Part shown: positions 33,066 to 43,829 of the stretch, piece after piece
Position numbering within the stretch: position 1 is the stretch's first letter
How the letters are laid out: each line of letters opens with the position of its first letter
NCBI GenBank assembly: GCA_030068075.1
Contig: CM057833.1
Coordinates: 48,689,587-48,753,586, forward strand
Direction: 5' to 3'
DNA: 64,000 nucleotides
Source: Paguma larvata
Taxonomy: Eukaryota; Chordata; Mammalia; Carnivora; Viverridae
Translations under genes and position numbers: made by a program
Notes under the pieces: model-generated
Database searches by the model: none
What the model was told of the DNA's origin: nothing
The model's input: the letters and a program-made list of their open reading frames with translations, nothing else

Positions 33066-34369
33066 ATATGGGAAGCTCCGACCCTTGCTTCTCCCTCTGT
33101 CTCCCTCTAGTGATGAAAAACTTCGGCCCAGTTTATTTTTTCCCTTCTCTGATTTCTTTCATCTTTTACTCTCTTTAACAACCATATCGGACACCTAATC
33201 ATATGCTGTGTTTTATTGTTCTTCAATTACTTTGTATGCATGACTCATGACCTGCTGAGAAGGTTGAGGACAGGCAGCCATATTTTATACTTCTGGGGGT
33301 CCCCCAAAGGATTTAGGTCAATCCAGGGCATACAGCAGGCATACAGTAAACCAGTAAAACCTGCCAAATTAAATTAACGATCCATCATCATCAAAGTAAC
33401 TTAAAACTAGCTACACTCAATGAACTGTCATTTAATTGGAGTTTCTCGTAAAAGGGCCCCCTTTCTACAATATCCATTTTCAAGTTAAAAAAAAAAATAC
33501 TGACTGCAAAGCCCGTTGCTTTTAAAAAGAAATCTTTTCATGCACCTCACGTTTGCATTTGAAACACAACTTCCTAACCAAGGGGATAAAAAGAAACCGA
33601 AAACGAAGCATCCTAAATTGTACAATTCAGGTATTGTTCTCTATGTTTAAGACCCAGACATACTGAGCCCCCTGATGCGCCTCTTTCCTTCGCACACGCC
33701 TATCCATTTTTGCACTCAAGAGTTAAGATTTTTAAAGGTTGGTTCTTAAAAGAAATGAATCTCAAATCTACATATGAACTGTAAGGTTCTCATTTCAAGT
33801 GGATACAGGTTAGAATATGTGTGACCATAAAAGCAGAAAGGCTGGAGGAAAGTGCCATGAAGAATCTATCGGAAGAAATGGGATCAGATAGATGTGGTGC
33901 ACTTCTCTTAAGTGCATATCACTTAACTGCACAATCAACTTGTGCTCCCAAGAATTATGCAGTCTCTGTCTGGCCCCCATTAGATTGAATGTGTTGCTAC
34001 TCCAGTTAATTGCATATCGGCAAATTGCATAATTCAGCTCCATGCACCCTGAACCGAGTCCCAAATGCCATCCGGTACAATGTAATCAAACTAGGGAAGT
34101 GAAGAGCCGGAATACTTATGAGATTCTGCCCATTTGTCACATTTGGTTTGGATCACCCGTGCTGCGAAGAAAGCAGCTTACTGGCCACAAACTTTGTGCT
34201 TTGGGTTCCCGTCCCCCTGGTCCCCCTCAACAACACAACCTCTTGGAGTCCCCATCCCAAAGTTAATTTAGAATGGGCCCAAAATAAACCAGGATGTCAA
34301 CACGTGAAAATATGATTAAAAAGTTAAAAATCTGACTCGTAACTATGGTGCTCTCCTTCCCAGGACCAA
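33066..34369. other. unassigned DNA with an L2-like piece
   Basis: 33250-33360 (GAGAAGGTTGAGGACAGGCA, ATACAGCAGGCATACAGTAA) resembles an L2 3' end. The remainder shows no gene or named repeat. Confidence 0.4.
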
Positions 34370-34545
34370 CCTTACGGAAAAGGCAAGGACTAAGCTTGGC
34401 TCTGCCATTAACTAGCTGGGCAAGTCTTTTCCTCTCCCCAGGCCTCAGTTTGCTCTGCTGTACCATGGAAAGAGTAGGGCTAGCCTTGTCTACTTCACTA
34501 AGCTGTTAGGAGGGTTAAATACAACACTGCTCAGTAACCCACAAA
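34370..34545 (+). repeat. MIR
   Basis: GGCTCTGCCATTAACTAGCTG, CCAGGCCTCAGTTTGCTCTG and AGCTGTTAGGAGGGTTAAAT give a clear forward MIR. Confidence 0.88.
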
Positions 34546-34721
34546 GTAACGCAGAAATCTATTACTAGATATAGCAAAGTGAGGATGATGGGCTCTGTAT
34601 CAAGCTGATACGAACACTTCAGTGAGGATCTGGGATAACAGCAAGTGGTGAAATAGAAATAAAAGGAAGGAAATACTTCTGACTTCGTGGCAAACTCTTC
34701 AAAGGTCAGAAATTGTTATTT

Positions 34722-34910
34722 GATTATTTTATTTTATTTATGTTATTTATTTTGAGAAAGAGAATGAATACATGAGCAGGGGAGGGACAGAGAGAGAGGG
34801 AGAGAGAGAACCCTAAGCAGCCTCTGTGCTGCCAGTACAGAGCCTGATGCGGGGCTCAATCCCACAAACCGTGAGATCATGACCTGAGCGGAAATCAAGA
34901 GTCAGGCACT
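34722..34910 (-). mobile_element. CAN-type SINE, head missing
   Basis: Tail complement (ATTTATTTTGAGAAAGAG) and body are present up to GAGTCAGGCACTT, where the last ~30 bases of the head (GAGCCACCC...) should follow. Instead a plus-strand SINE head begins at once. Confidence 0.9.
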
Positions 34911-35066
34911 TGGGGTGCCTGGGTGGTTCAGACGGTTAAGCAACCGAGTCTTGATTTGGGCTCCGGACATGATCTCCTGGTTCATGGGAGTGAGCCCCAT
35001 GATCACATTCTCTCCCTCTCTCTCTGCCCCTCCCCTGCTAGTGCTTTCCATTTCCACAAAATGGGT
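34911..35066 (+). mobile_element. CAN-type SINE, tail missing, head-to-head with its neighbour
   Basis: Head GGGGTGCCTGGGTGGTTCAG, B-box region AGTGAGCCCC, CT-rich part to CTCCCCTGCTAGTGC, then no AAATAAA tail. Forms an inverted pair with 34722-34910. Confidence 0.88.
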
Positions 35067-35825
35067 CCAGTTAATCGTATCTACCTTTTTAAGGCTTTGG
35101 GGAGAGTTCTGAAATAACATCAGTTTCACCAAAAATCTGGGGATTTAAGACAATTCAACCTGAATGTGGTTTGTCTTGGTTGAGTGCCTGATAAAGTAAG
35201 CACCTTTGCTTTTGAAGAAAAACTTCACAGCATAAAATAAAACGGGAGCACAAATCACTCTAGAAAATCGCCAGGGAAAGAAGTGACTCAGTATTTCTAC
35301 TCTGACGAATGTTATCAGGTGTAGCCATGTTTCACGGTTTGAGAGGACGGTGGTAGTGTCTGCGAGGAGCTTGAACAGAGAAGGGGTTTAAATGCTGGTT
35401 GAACTGAGTATGGTTGAGCTGAATTAAGGGCAAAAATTCAACTAATCAGTTGTCCCGATTGGAAGAGACCACTATTTCTCAAGCGAAGGATCAAAAACTG
35501 AACAAATATTTTAGTCTAACATACAAATTGTTTCAAAATTGGGCTTTTCATTGATTGCCATACTCCTAGCACTTAGTACAGTGCCTGGTAGATACAACGG
35601 GCTCTACAAATAATGATTGAATAGGTTAATTAATTCATTAATTAATGATTCCAATCTTTGTTTCTAACCTTATTTTCCACTATCTTCCAGCATAAGCCCT
35701 TCACTATACCGGGGCCCATCTCTTCACGGTTTCCTAAATGCTAACTTACGCGTTCCAATGCCAAACCCTGCCCACAAGCCTTCCCACATGCTCTGCTGGC
35801 TCCTTCTCTTAGCGGATTTGTGTCA
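35067..35825. other. unassigned DNA with an L2-like piece
   Basis: 35545-35625 (CTCCTAGCACTTAGTACAGT, CCTGGTAGATACAACGGGC) resembles an L2 3' end. Nothing else recognised. Confidence 0.4.
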
Positions 35826-36400
35826 CTTTTTAAGGTGTGATGTTTTGAACTGTGTCAACTTGGCTAAGTTAGAACGACATTTTTCATGATCTCTTTTCCT
35901 GTATGATTGCACATTAGAGTTGACCAAAAGGCAAATTTGCAAGAGTTCTAGAAGGTTAAAGTCTTGATTAGATGTGGCAAGAGACAAAAGCAGTGGCACT
36001 AGCAGGTTCAAATGTGTCCCCTGCTCTGTGACCAGCTCTTCTTCCCAGTTGACGGCCCTTATGCCCTCCACCCCCATGCCCACTGCTCCAGCCCACCACC
36101 AGATACAGAATCTACAACCCTCCGTGGGCTTCTCCAGCACTGTCCCTGGTGGGCCCATCCCAGCAACTAGATTCACCTGCCTTCCCAGGTATCCCTTGCA
36201 AGCTCCGACCTATCTATCGGTGCCAGTGTTTCAGCAGGGCTGGTCCTGTTATGTCTGATCCTCCAGCTCCCTTTTCTGGATCTTACTTCCCCAGACCCTC
36301 CCACAATTATGTCATATCTAATTGCTATAATAAATCCCTGATTCCATAACACTTACAGTGGTGCTACTTCTCGGAGGAAACCTTGACCAGTACACAAGGC
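35826..36400 (+). mobile_element. ERVL/MaLR-type LTR
   Basis: Starts GTGTGATGTTTTGAACTGTG and CAACTTGGCTAAGTT; ends ATAATAAATCCCTGATTCC, GCTACTTCTCGGAGGAAACC, TTGACCAGTACAC. These are typical start and end texts of this LTR class. The proline-rich frames inside (up to 117 codons) are fortuitous. Confidence 0.6.
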
Positions 36401-36642
36401 TCAATTCATGTAAAAGTTGTTCCTTGGTGACTTCTGGACCATTCCAGAGCAATTTCTCCACATTTCTTTGTTGCAATGTGTTTGTGGTCATCTATTGGTA
36501 TTAGTCACATGTTGCATTTACATCCACATATGCCTTCATGGTGCTTAGTACACGGTTGGTGGTTCGGTAAGAGTTTAACAAGTAAATGAGAGTTTACATG
36601 CATATATGTCACCATTCTCCCCTCTCACACTTAGACAAAATT

Positions 36643-36860
36643 GGGGCACCTGGGTGGCTCAGTCAGTTAAGTGTCCTACTTCAGCTCAGGTCATGATCTC
36701 ACAGTTTGTGGGTTTGAGCCATGCATTGGGCTTTGTGCTGACAGCTCAGAGCCCGGAGCCTGCTTCAGATTCTGTGTCTCCCTCTCTCTCAGCCCCTCCC
36801 CCACTCATGCTCTGTCTCTCTCCATCTCTCAAAAATAAACATTGAAAAAAATTTTATAGC
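36643..36860 (+). mobile_element. CAN-type SINE
   Basis: Head GGGGCACCTGGGTGGCTCAG; short tail AAAAATAAACATTG. TSD-like AGACAAAATT (36633-36642) and AGACATAATT after the tail. Confidence 0.94.
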
Positions 36861-37051
36861 AGACATAATTTATTGATCTCACCATGCATTCCCACCTGTT
36901 TGAGCTCAGCTCACAGTCCTTCACAACACAGTGCCAAAGACAGACAATTGGAGGTGGCATGGAAAAAGAAACCTATCTGCCGTACTGAAAACCTCTGATT
37001 ATAATGAATTATATTTAGGCAAATTATCTAAGCATAAAAGATCACAGTGCA

Positions 37052-37238
37052 GGGGCGCTCGGTCAGTTGAATGTCCGACTCTTGATTTCCGCTCAGGTCA
37101 TGATGACCAGGGTCTTGGGATCTAGCCTCAGATCAGGTTCCATGCTGAGCATGGAGTGGGCTTAAGATCCTCCCTCTCTCTCTCCCTCCTGCTCACCCAC
37201 TCTCCGTCTCTCTAGAAATAAAAAATAAATCTTAAAAA
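37052..37238 (+). mobile_element. CAN-type SINE with a deletion in the A-box region
   Basis: The head reads GGGGCGCTCGGTCAG, so about nine bases (the CTGGGTGGC part) are missing. Good TSD AAAGATCACAGTGCA (37037-37051) and AAAGGTCACAGTGCA (37239-37253). The body belongs to a form with TTGGGATCTAGCC and AAATCTTAAAAA tail, unlike most copies here. Confidence 0.93.
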
Positions 37239-37253
37239 AAAGGTCACAGTGCA

Positions 37254-37355
37254 TGCACATATGAAGCTCAGTAGATGTTAATCCCTTCCCTACTTCCTGC
37301 CCTACTACAGCTAACTTTCACGCAGTAGGTGCCCGATAAACATTTGTTCAATGAG
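37254..37355 (+). repeat. L2-like fragment
   Basis: CGCAGTAGGTGCCCGATAAA and CATTTGTTCAATGAGAGAAT match the typical L2 3' end. Confidence 0.55.
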
Positions 37356-38469
37356 AGAATGCCAGTGTAACCTTCATAAAATGAGCTGTGTGGTCTCTAC
37401 AAACCAAAGTGACTCACCTTTTAAAATAATGAATAAACAAGAGGCAGCTAGAGGGAACTTCCTGCATTTTAAGAAGGCCACTCTAGTCATTTATGGTCTT
37501 TTCAGGGCTGAAGAAGACAAAATACGAACAAGCCCAGACCCCAACCAATGAGGAAAATGTGACGTGTTGCCAAGTACTGGGAAAGAAAGAAAACATTTCT
37601 GGCATCTGTCGTTTGGTGTCACCAGGCCACTTCTTGGCAGTCATGTGGGAGGAAGAGTGTGCAGGAGAAAATGTTGGAGGGCAAGTCTGTGTTCAAAGGA
37701 GTCAGGAAGAATTATCTGATAAGAAATACACGGTCTAGAGAAGGATATTTTTTGTTCATTTCTGACAAGAGAAGAGGAATAAAGACATGATTGACTTGTC
37801 GCTCGAAAATATTATTTTTGGTTTGTTCTCTTTTCCAAGATTTTGCTTTGCCAAGCAAGGCCCATATCTCTAAGAATTCTGGCAGGTACTTCTTATTCCC
37901 ATGCTTATCCTTCCATTTTCTATTCCTGTGAGTAAGACGTGATAACGCCCCTGGATCACCCTCACGACCAATAATTGAAAGCACGCATGTGAAAAAACCC
38001 AAAACCAAAACCAAATCGGTGTGTTTGTTCTAATGGGTGAGAAGGCAAATGAAATAAGCTTACTCTATCAGGTAGATGATGCCCGAGGTGAAAAAAACCT
38101 TTCTCCCTAATCCTTGCAATGCACACATACCACTTGGTGATAAACAGAAAATAAAAGACAGTATTGCCCTTCCACATCCTTTCTCACTATAAAACGCGTG
38201 TGTGATTTCTGTTGGTTTCCCACTGGGAGAGCAATTTCAAGAATACCTCACCTTAATTGACACGTATTTGCACACACAAATCTAGGGTGTGTTTAACCTA
38301 ATGAGTGCTGTACAGCATCCATTGTCTGCCTCTCCATTAATCAAAATGGCGCTAAGCGTTCGGTAGCTGTTAAATGGGACATACTCTCATTTCCCCTCCA
38401 CATTTCAAGAAGTACTATCATAAGATATGTCCACTGCCAACAAAGTCCCTCCACTAAACTAAGAGCCAT
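37356..38469. other. unassigned DNA
   Basis: No gene recognised; frames up to 100 codons carry no known motif. Confidence 0.4.
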
Positions 38470-38577
38470 TTGAGAGGTAGATATTATTTTTATTTGTATT
38501 TGCAACCCCAGGGACTGAAAGAAAGTCTGGCATATGCCAGGTGATGAATAAATGCTTATTGAATGAATGAATGAGTT
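38470..38577 (+). repeat. L2 LINE 3'-end fragment
   Basis: GGGACTGAAAGAAAGTCTGG, CATATGCCAGGTGATGAATAA and a terminal TGAATGAATGAATGAG mark the L2 3' end. Confidence 0.7.
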
Positions 38578-38587
38578 TTATTTTATT

Positions 38588-39292
38588 AGTGGGGTAGGCA
38601 GAATAATGCCTCCCTCAAAGATATCTATATCTTAATTCCCAGAACCTTTAAATATATTCTTTTAGGGGCGCCTGGGTGGCTCGGTTGGTTGAATGTCCAA
38701 CTCTTGATTTTGGCTCAAGTCATGATCCCGGGGTCATGGCATGGAGCCCAGCATAAGGTTCCATGCTGAGTATGGAGCCTACTTGAGTTTCTCTTTCTCC
38801 GTCCCTCTGCCCCTCCCCAGCTCACACACACACACAGACTCTCTATCTCTCAATATGTATTTAGTACATATATATGTATATTCTTTCACATGGCAAAAAG
38901 GACTTTGGAGATGTGATAACATTAAGAATCTTGGGGTGGAGAAATTATCCTGGGTTATCTGGGCTGGCCTGAGGTAATCACGGGGTCCTTATAAGTGAGA
39001 GAAGAGGGAAAGTCAGAGTCGGAGAAGGATATGGGATGACAGAAGCAGAGGTTAAAGAGATGTAGGACCAGGAGCCAAGGAATGTAAGCCGACTCTGAGA
39101 GCTGGAAAGGGCAAGGAAACAGATTCTTCCCTAGGACCTCCAGAAGGACACCGTCCTACAGACATTCATTGTAACCCAGTGAGACCCAGTTTGGCCTTCT
39201 GACCTCCAGAACAGTACGGTAATAAATGTGTACTGGTTTAAGCCAGAAGTTTGTAGTAATTTGTTACAGTAGCAATAGGAAATTAATACATT
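38588..39292 (+). mobile_element. MLT1-type LTR, interrupted by a SINE
   Basis: GGCAGAATAATGCCTCCCTC at the start, then GGCAAAAAGGACTTTGGAGAT, ATTATCCTGGGTTATCTGGG, GAAAGGGCAAGGAAACAGAT, TCTGACCTCCAGAACAGTAC and the end GTAATTTGTTACAGTAGCAA follow MLT1 from end to end. No internal region is attached, so it is a solo LTR. A SINE sits at 38665-38875. Confidence 0.88.
38665..38875 (+). mobile_element. CAN-type SINE nested in MLT1 LTR
   Basis: Head GGGGCGCCTGGGTGGCTCGG; body with CCGGGGTCATGGC and TCCATGCTGAGTATGGAGCC. CA-repeat before the tail. TATATTCTTT lies on both sides (ending 38664; again at about 38877). Confidence 0.92.
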
Positions 39293-39384
39293 AGCATGAA
39301 CATTTATAAACCACATAGTAGCTCTTTTTCAAATTGAGATACAATTGACATATAACATTATATTACGTAATGAATAATAATCAT

Positions 39385-39612
39385 AATGACAGCCAGCATT
39401 TATCAAGCACTTAGAAGCGCAGTACAAAAGACTTTACAAACATTATTTCATTCATTCTCAGAACTATATCATAAGGTCAGTATTAGTATTACTCCTAACT
39501 TACATTACGAAGACCAAGGTCTGGAAAAATTAAGTTACTTGATCCAGAGTCAGATCAAGTAGCAGAACAAGGATTTGAGCTCAGGCCACCTGACTCCCCG
39601 TCATCCTGCCTT
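39385..39612 (-). repeat. MIR, reverse orientation
   Basis: GCCAGCATTTATCAAGCACT, CATTCATTCTCAGAACTAT and TTTGAGCTCAGGCCACCTGA give a nearly complete MIR complement. Confidence 0.88.
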
Positions 39613-40014
39613 CTGTGTCAGGGCTGAGAAGTGTGGAAAATAACAGAGAATTCTAAGACTTGGTCCTGGCCTTTGAGGAACTTACAAACAGAATGGGAAA
39701 GAGGACTCTAACATAAACGCCACGTTACAGAGAGTATGCATCACGAGGCTAAGTGATCTATGACCTACGTTTAATGAAGAACAAAGGACAAGAAAGCGGG
39801 AACGGACAGGACTGGATGGCGCTGGACGTTAGGGGTTCATGGCCTACGGACAGGCAGTGCACAGTGGAGCTTCCTTCACTGCAGACGAAAGGGCGCGAAA
39901 GAAGGAACAGTGACATAAATGACTGTGAAAATGGAAAAGGAAATAAAAAGCCAGTGAGGGGAAAAATCGGAGAAAGAAACCCCAGAAGTTGAAGCACTTA
40001 ATTATTTGTCGGGC
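39613..40014 (+). other. repeat X-like start, then unassigned DNA
   Basis: 39655-39760 (TTGGTCCTGGCCTTTGAGGA, then GAACTTACAAACAGAATGGG) resembles the opening of repeat X. The rest shows nothing recognisable. Confidence 0.35.
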
Positions 40015-40168
40015 GATGGCAACATTTATTGGGCACCCATTCCAACATAAAGGGAGCACCCACATTTGTTGTTTTATTTAATCCTCACAAAACCTCTGCT
40101 AAATGGGTAGTATTAACCTCATTTTTACAATAGAGGGAATTAAATGCCCAGAGAGATTAAGTTAGATC
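40015..40168 (-). repeat. MIR fragment
   Basis: TTTAATCCTCACAAAACCTC, CCTCATTTTTACAATAGAGG and GCCCAGAGAGATTAAGTT are the MIR complement. Confidence 0.82.
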
Positions 40169-40835
40169 CCAAAATTCATCCTCTGCCCTTTGTTCCTTTT
40201 TGCCCCCATAGCAATCATCTCGGCCTTTCTCTGAGAAGGAGCAGATTCCCATGAAAGGAAGAACAAAAGGCGGAGCTGTCTGAACCACTAGAAACAGCTG
40301 CTTTGGAAGGTGGGAGTTCAGGGCAGCCATGCAGAGGTTAGTTTTACCAGCCAGTTGTGCAAGAAGCATTTGGGACAAGCCCCGTGCTAAGCGCTGGCAG
40401 CAGAGAAGGCACAGCAAAACGACGCCCATCACCTGCCCCGCCCACCCTGTGGCACCCAATCCATTAGTGGGAGACAGAGAAGTAAAGAGACGTTTCTTCA
40501 CTGACTTCAGGTTAGTGTTTACCTTCAGGGAAAAAGGTGGAGAAAGGTTTGGGAGGGGTGGGGCTTTTGTTATGTCATAACCTCTTATTTCATAAGAGAA
40601 AAAAGAGAAATCTGAAACAAGTAAGGCAAATCACTAACATATATTCAACCTCGGTGCCGAGTAATGTCTGTTACATTACTTTTCCTCGTTTTAGTTTAGT
40701 TTGCGATGTACCACCAGAAGGCCCAAATCAATGCAAATCAATGCACTTAAGAAGTATTGTCCCTGTTTCCTAAAGAGATCATCACAATAATAAATCATCA
40801 GCGGCATGCTCGAGGGAAGCACAGGGTAGTACGGA
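40169..40835 (+). other. mostly unassigned; repeat X start at 40340-40500
   Basis: GCCCCGTGCTAAGCGCTGGC followed by GGAGACAGAGAAGTAAAGAG reads as the opening of repeat X. The 83- and 114-codon frames over it are fortuitous. The remainder is unassigned. Confidence 0.4.
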
Positions 40836-40990
40836 AGGACAGAAAAAGGCTTCGAACCCAACTCGGAGAGAAGCTGGAAAAGGCAGGGAAATGGATTCTC
40901 CCCTAGAAGCTCCAGAAGGATACAATTCTAGTTTAGAAGTGAGACCTGATTGGACTTCTGACCTTCAGCCATGTCTTCAAGAAACTAAGA
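40836..40990 (+). repeat. MLT1-type LTR 3' fragment
   Basis: AGCTGGAAAAGGCAGGGAAA, TGGATTCTCCCCTAGAAGCT and TTGGACTTCTGACCTTCAGC match the 3' part of MLT1 (compare 39100-39220 here). Confidence 0.7.
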
Positions 40991-41057
40991 GATACTTTGA
41001 AGTGGGTGACCAGAGTGAGCAGCAGTAAGGATAAGTCTCAGGGTGAGGGGGATCAGA

Positions 41058-41450
41058 GTATTACTTGGCAATCAAAAAGGATGAAACCTTGCCATTTGCA
41101 ACTATGTGGATGGAACTAGAAGGTATCATGCTAAGCGAAATTAGTCAGTCAGAGAAAGACAAATATCATATGACTTCACTCATATGAGGACTTTAAGATA
41201 CAGATGAAGATAAGGGAAGGGAAGCAAAAATAATATAAAAACATGGAGGAGGACAAAGCATAAGAGACTTTTCAATATGGAGAACAAACAGAGGGTGACT
41301 GGAGGGGTTGTGATAGGGAGAATAGGCTAAATGGGTAAGGGGCATTAAGGAATCTACTCCTGAAATCATTGTTGCACTATATGCTAACTAACTTGGATGT
41401 AAATTAAAAAAATAAATTAAATTTAAAAAATAAATAAAAAAAATAAAAGG
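41058..41450 (+). mobile_element. carnivore L1, short 3' end
   Basis: ACTTGGCAATCAAAAAGGATG, GGTATCATGCTAAGCGAAAT and TCAGAGAAAGACAAATATCA (end of ORF2), then the 3' UTR and an A-rich tail (41405-41448). Strongly 5'-truncated. Confidence 0.9.
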
Positions 41451-41508
41451 TTGGTGGTCCATTGGATCCATTGGATGTAGGGAGAGGACAGCATCAAAGA
41501 TAACTGGT

Positions 41509-43621
41509 GATTTTTATAACCAATAATGAAGCAGCAGAAAGAGAAATCAAGAAACTGATCCCATTTACAATTGCACCAAAAACCCTAAGATACCTAGGAA
41601 TAAACCTAACCAAAGAGGTAAAAGATCTGTACACTGAAATCTATAGAAAGTTTATGAAAGAAATTGAAGGAGACATAAAAAAATGGAAAAAAATTCCATG
41701 CTCATGGATTGGAAGAACAAATATTGTTAAAATGTTGATACTACCCAAAGCAATCTACATATTCAATGCAATCCCTATGAAAACGATACCAGCATTCGTC
41801 ACAGAGCTAGAATACACAATTCTAAAATTTGAATGGAACCACAAAAGACTCTGAATAGACAAAATAATGTGGAAAAAGAAAAACAAAGCTGGAGGCATCA
41901 CAATTCTGGACTTCAATCTGTATTACAAAGCTATAATCATGAAGACAGTATAATACTGGTACAAAAACGGACACATAGAACAATGGAACAGAAGAGAGAA
42001 CCCAGAAATAGACCCACAAATGTATGACTAACTAATCTTTGACAAAGCAGGAAAAAATATCTAATTGAATAAAGACAGTCTCTTCAGAAAATGGTTTTGG
42101 GAAAACTGGACAGCGACATGCAGAAGAATGAAACTGGACCACTTTCTTATACCATACACAAATATAAACTCAAAATGGATAAAAGACCTAAATGTAAGAG
42201 AGGAAAACATCAAAATCCTAGAGGAAAAAAACAGGCAATCACCTCACTGACCTCGGCTGCAGCAACTTCTTACTAGACATATCTCTGGAAGCGAGGGAAG
42301 CAAAAAGCAAAAATGAACTACTGGGACATTAACAAGATAAAAAGCTTCTGCACAGTGAAGGAAACAATCAACAAAACTAAAAGGCAACCAATGGAATGGG
42401 AGAAGATAGTTGCAAATGACATAAAGGGTTAGTATCCAAAATCTATAAAGAAGTTATCAAACTCAACACCCAAAAAACAAATAATTCAGTGAAGAAATGG
42501 GCAAAAGACATGAACAGGCACTTTTCCAAAGAAAACATCCAAATGACTAAGAGACACATGAAAAGATGCTCAACATCACTCATCATCAGGAAAATACAAA
42601 TCAAAACCACAATGAGCTACTTCCTCACACCTGTCAGAATGGCTAAAATTAACAACTCAGGAAACAACAGTTGCTGGGAGGATGTGGAGAAAGGGGAATC
42701 CTTTGGCACTGTTGGTGGGAATGCAAACTGGTGCAGCTACTCTGGAGAACGGTATGGAGTTTCCTTTAAAAATTAAAAATAGAGCTACCCTACAATCCAG
42801 GATTTAAACTACTAGGTATTTATCCAAAGGATACAAAAATTCTGATTCAAAGGGGCACATGTACCCCAATGTTTATTAAGCAGCACTATCAACAGTAGCC
42901 AATGTATGGAAAGAGCCCAAATGTCCATTGACTGATAAAGAAGATGTGGTATATATACATATATATATTACTCAGCGATTGAAAAGAATGAAATCTTGCC
43001 ATTTGCAGGGCACCTGGGTGGCTCAGTCGGTTAAGGGTCCGACTTCAGCCTCAGGTCACGATCTCAAGGTTTGTGGATTTGAGCCCGCGTAGGGCTCTGT
43101 GTGGACAGCTCAGAGCCTGGAACCTGCTTCGGATTCTGTGTCTCATTCTCTCTCTGCTCTTCCCCCACTTGTGCTCCGCCTCTCTCTGCCTCTCAAAAAA
43201 TAAAGAAATGGAAAAAAAAATTAAAAAAAAAAGAAATCTTGCCATTTGCAACAATGTGAATGGAACCAGAGTGTATTATGCTAAGCAAAATAAGTCAAAA
43301 AAAGACAAATATCATGATTTCACTCATATGTGGAGTTTAAGAAACAAAGTAGATGAACATAGGGGAAGGGGAGGAAAAATAAGACAAAAACAGAGAAGAA
43401 GGCAAACCATAACAGATTCTTAAACATAGAGAACAAACTGAAGGTTGCTGGAGGGGTGTTGCGTAGATGGATGAGCTAAATGGGTGATGGGCATTAAGGA
43501 GGGCACTTGTTGGGATGTGCACTGGGTGTTATATGTAAGTGATGAATCACTGGGCTCTATTCCTGAAACCAATACTACATTGTTAACTAACTTTAATTTA
43601 AAGAAATAAATTAAAAAAAAA
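41509..43621 (+). mobile_element. carnivore L1, 5'-truncated (ORF2 3' half and 3' UTR)
   Basis: Starts inside ORF2: 41507-41854 encodes the region after the reverse-transcriptase catalytic core, with landmarks [38 protein letters not shown] and [12 protein letters not shown]. Later frames (41833-42027, 42065-42250, 42091-42276, 42489-42776) carry the rest of ORF2, split by frameshifts and stops. The 3' UTR and A-tail end near 43621. The endonuclease and RT active site are absent. TSD candidates are AAAGATAACTGGT (41496-41508) and AAAGATAATTGCT (43622-43634). A SINE is nested at 43008-43232. Confidence 0.92.
43008..43232 (+). mobile_element. CAN-type SINE nested in L1, young-looking
   Basis: Perfect 18-bp TSD GAAATCTTGCCATTTGCA at 42990-43007 and 43233-43250, both inside the end of L1 ORF2. 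Head GGGCACCTGGGTGGCTCAG. Confidence 0.97.
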
Positions 43622-43634
43622 AAAGATAATTGCT

Positions 43635-43744
43635 AAAGGGTGCCTGGCTGGCTCAGAGGAACCTGCGACTCTTGATCTTGGAGTTGTGAGTTCAAGCCCC
43701 ACATTAGGCACAGAGATTACTTAAAAAAAAATCTTTAAAAAGAA
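43635..43744 (+). mobile_element. short CAN-type SINE of an older form
   Basis: GGGTGCCTGGCTGGCTCAG head, CTCTTGATCTTGGAGTTGTG, GTTCAAGCCCC, then AGAGATTACTTAAAAAAAAA directly. It lacks the CT-rich middle of the other copies. TSD AAAGATAATTGCT (43622-43634) and AAAGATAACTGCT (43745-43757). Confidence 0.9.
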
Positions 43745-43829
43745 AAAGATAACTGCTGAGTTTCTCTTTTGGTGGAGGTGTTGCTGCCTCCCACCCTAAG
43801 GACGCAGAAGGAATAAATTTAGAAATTAA

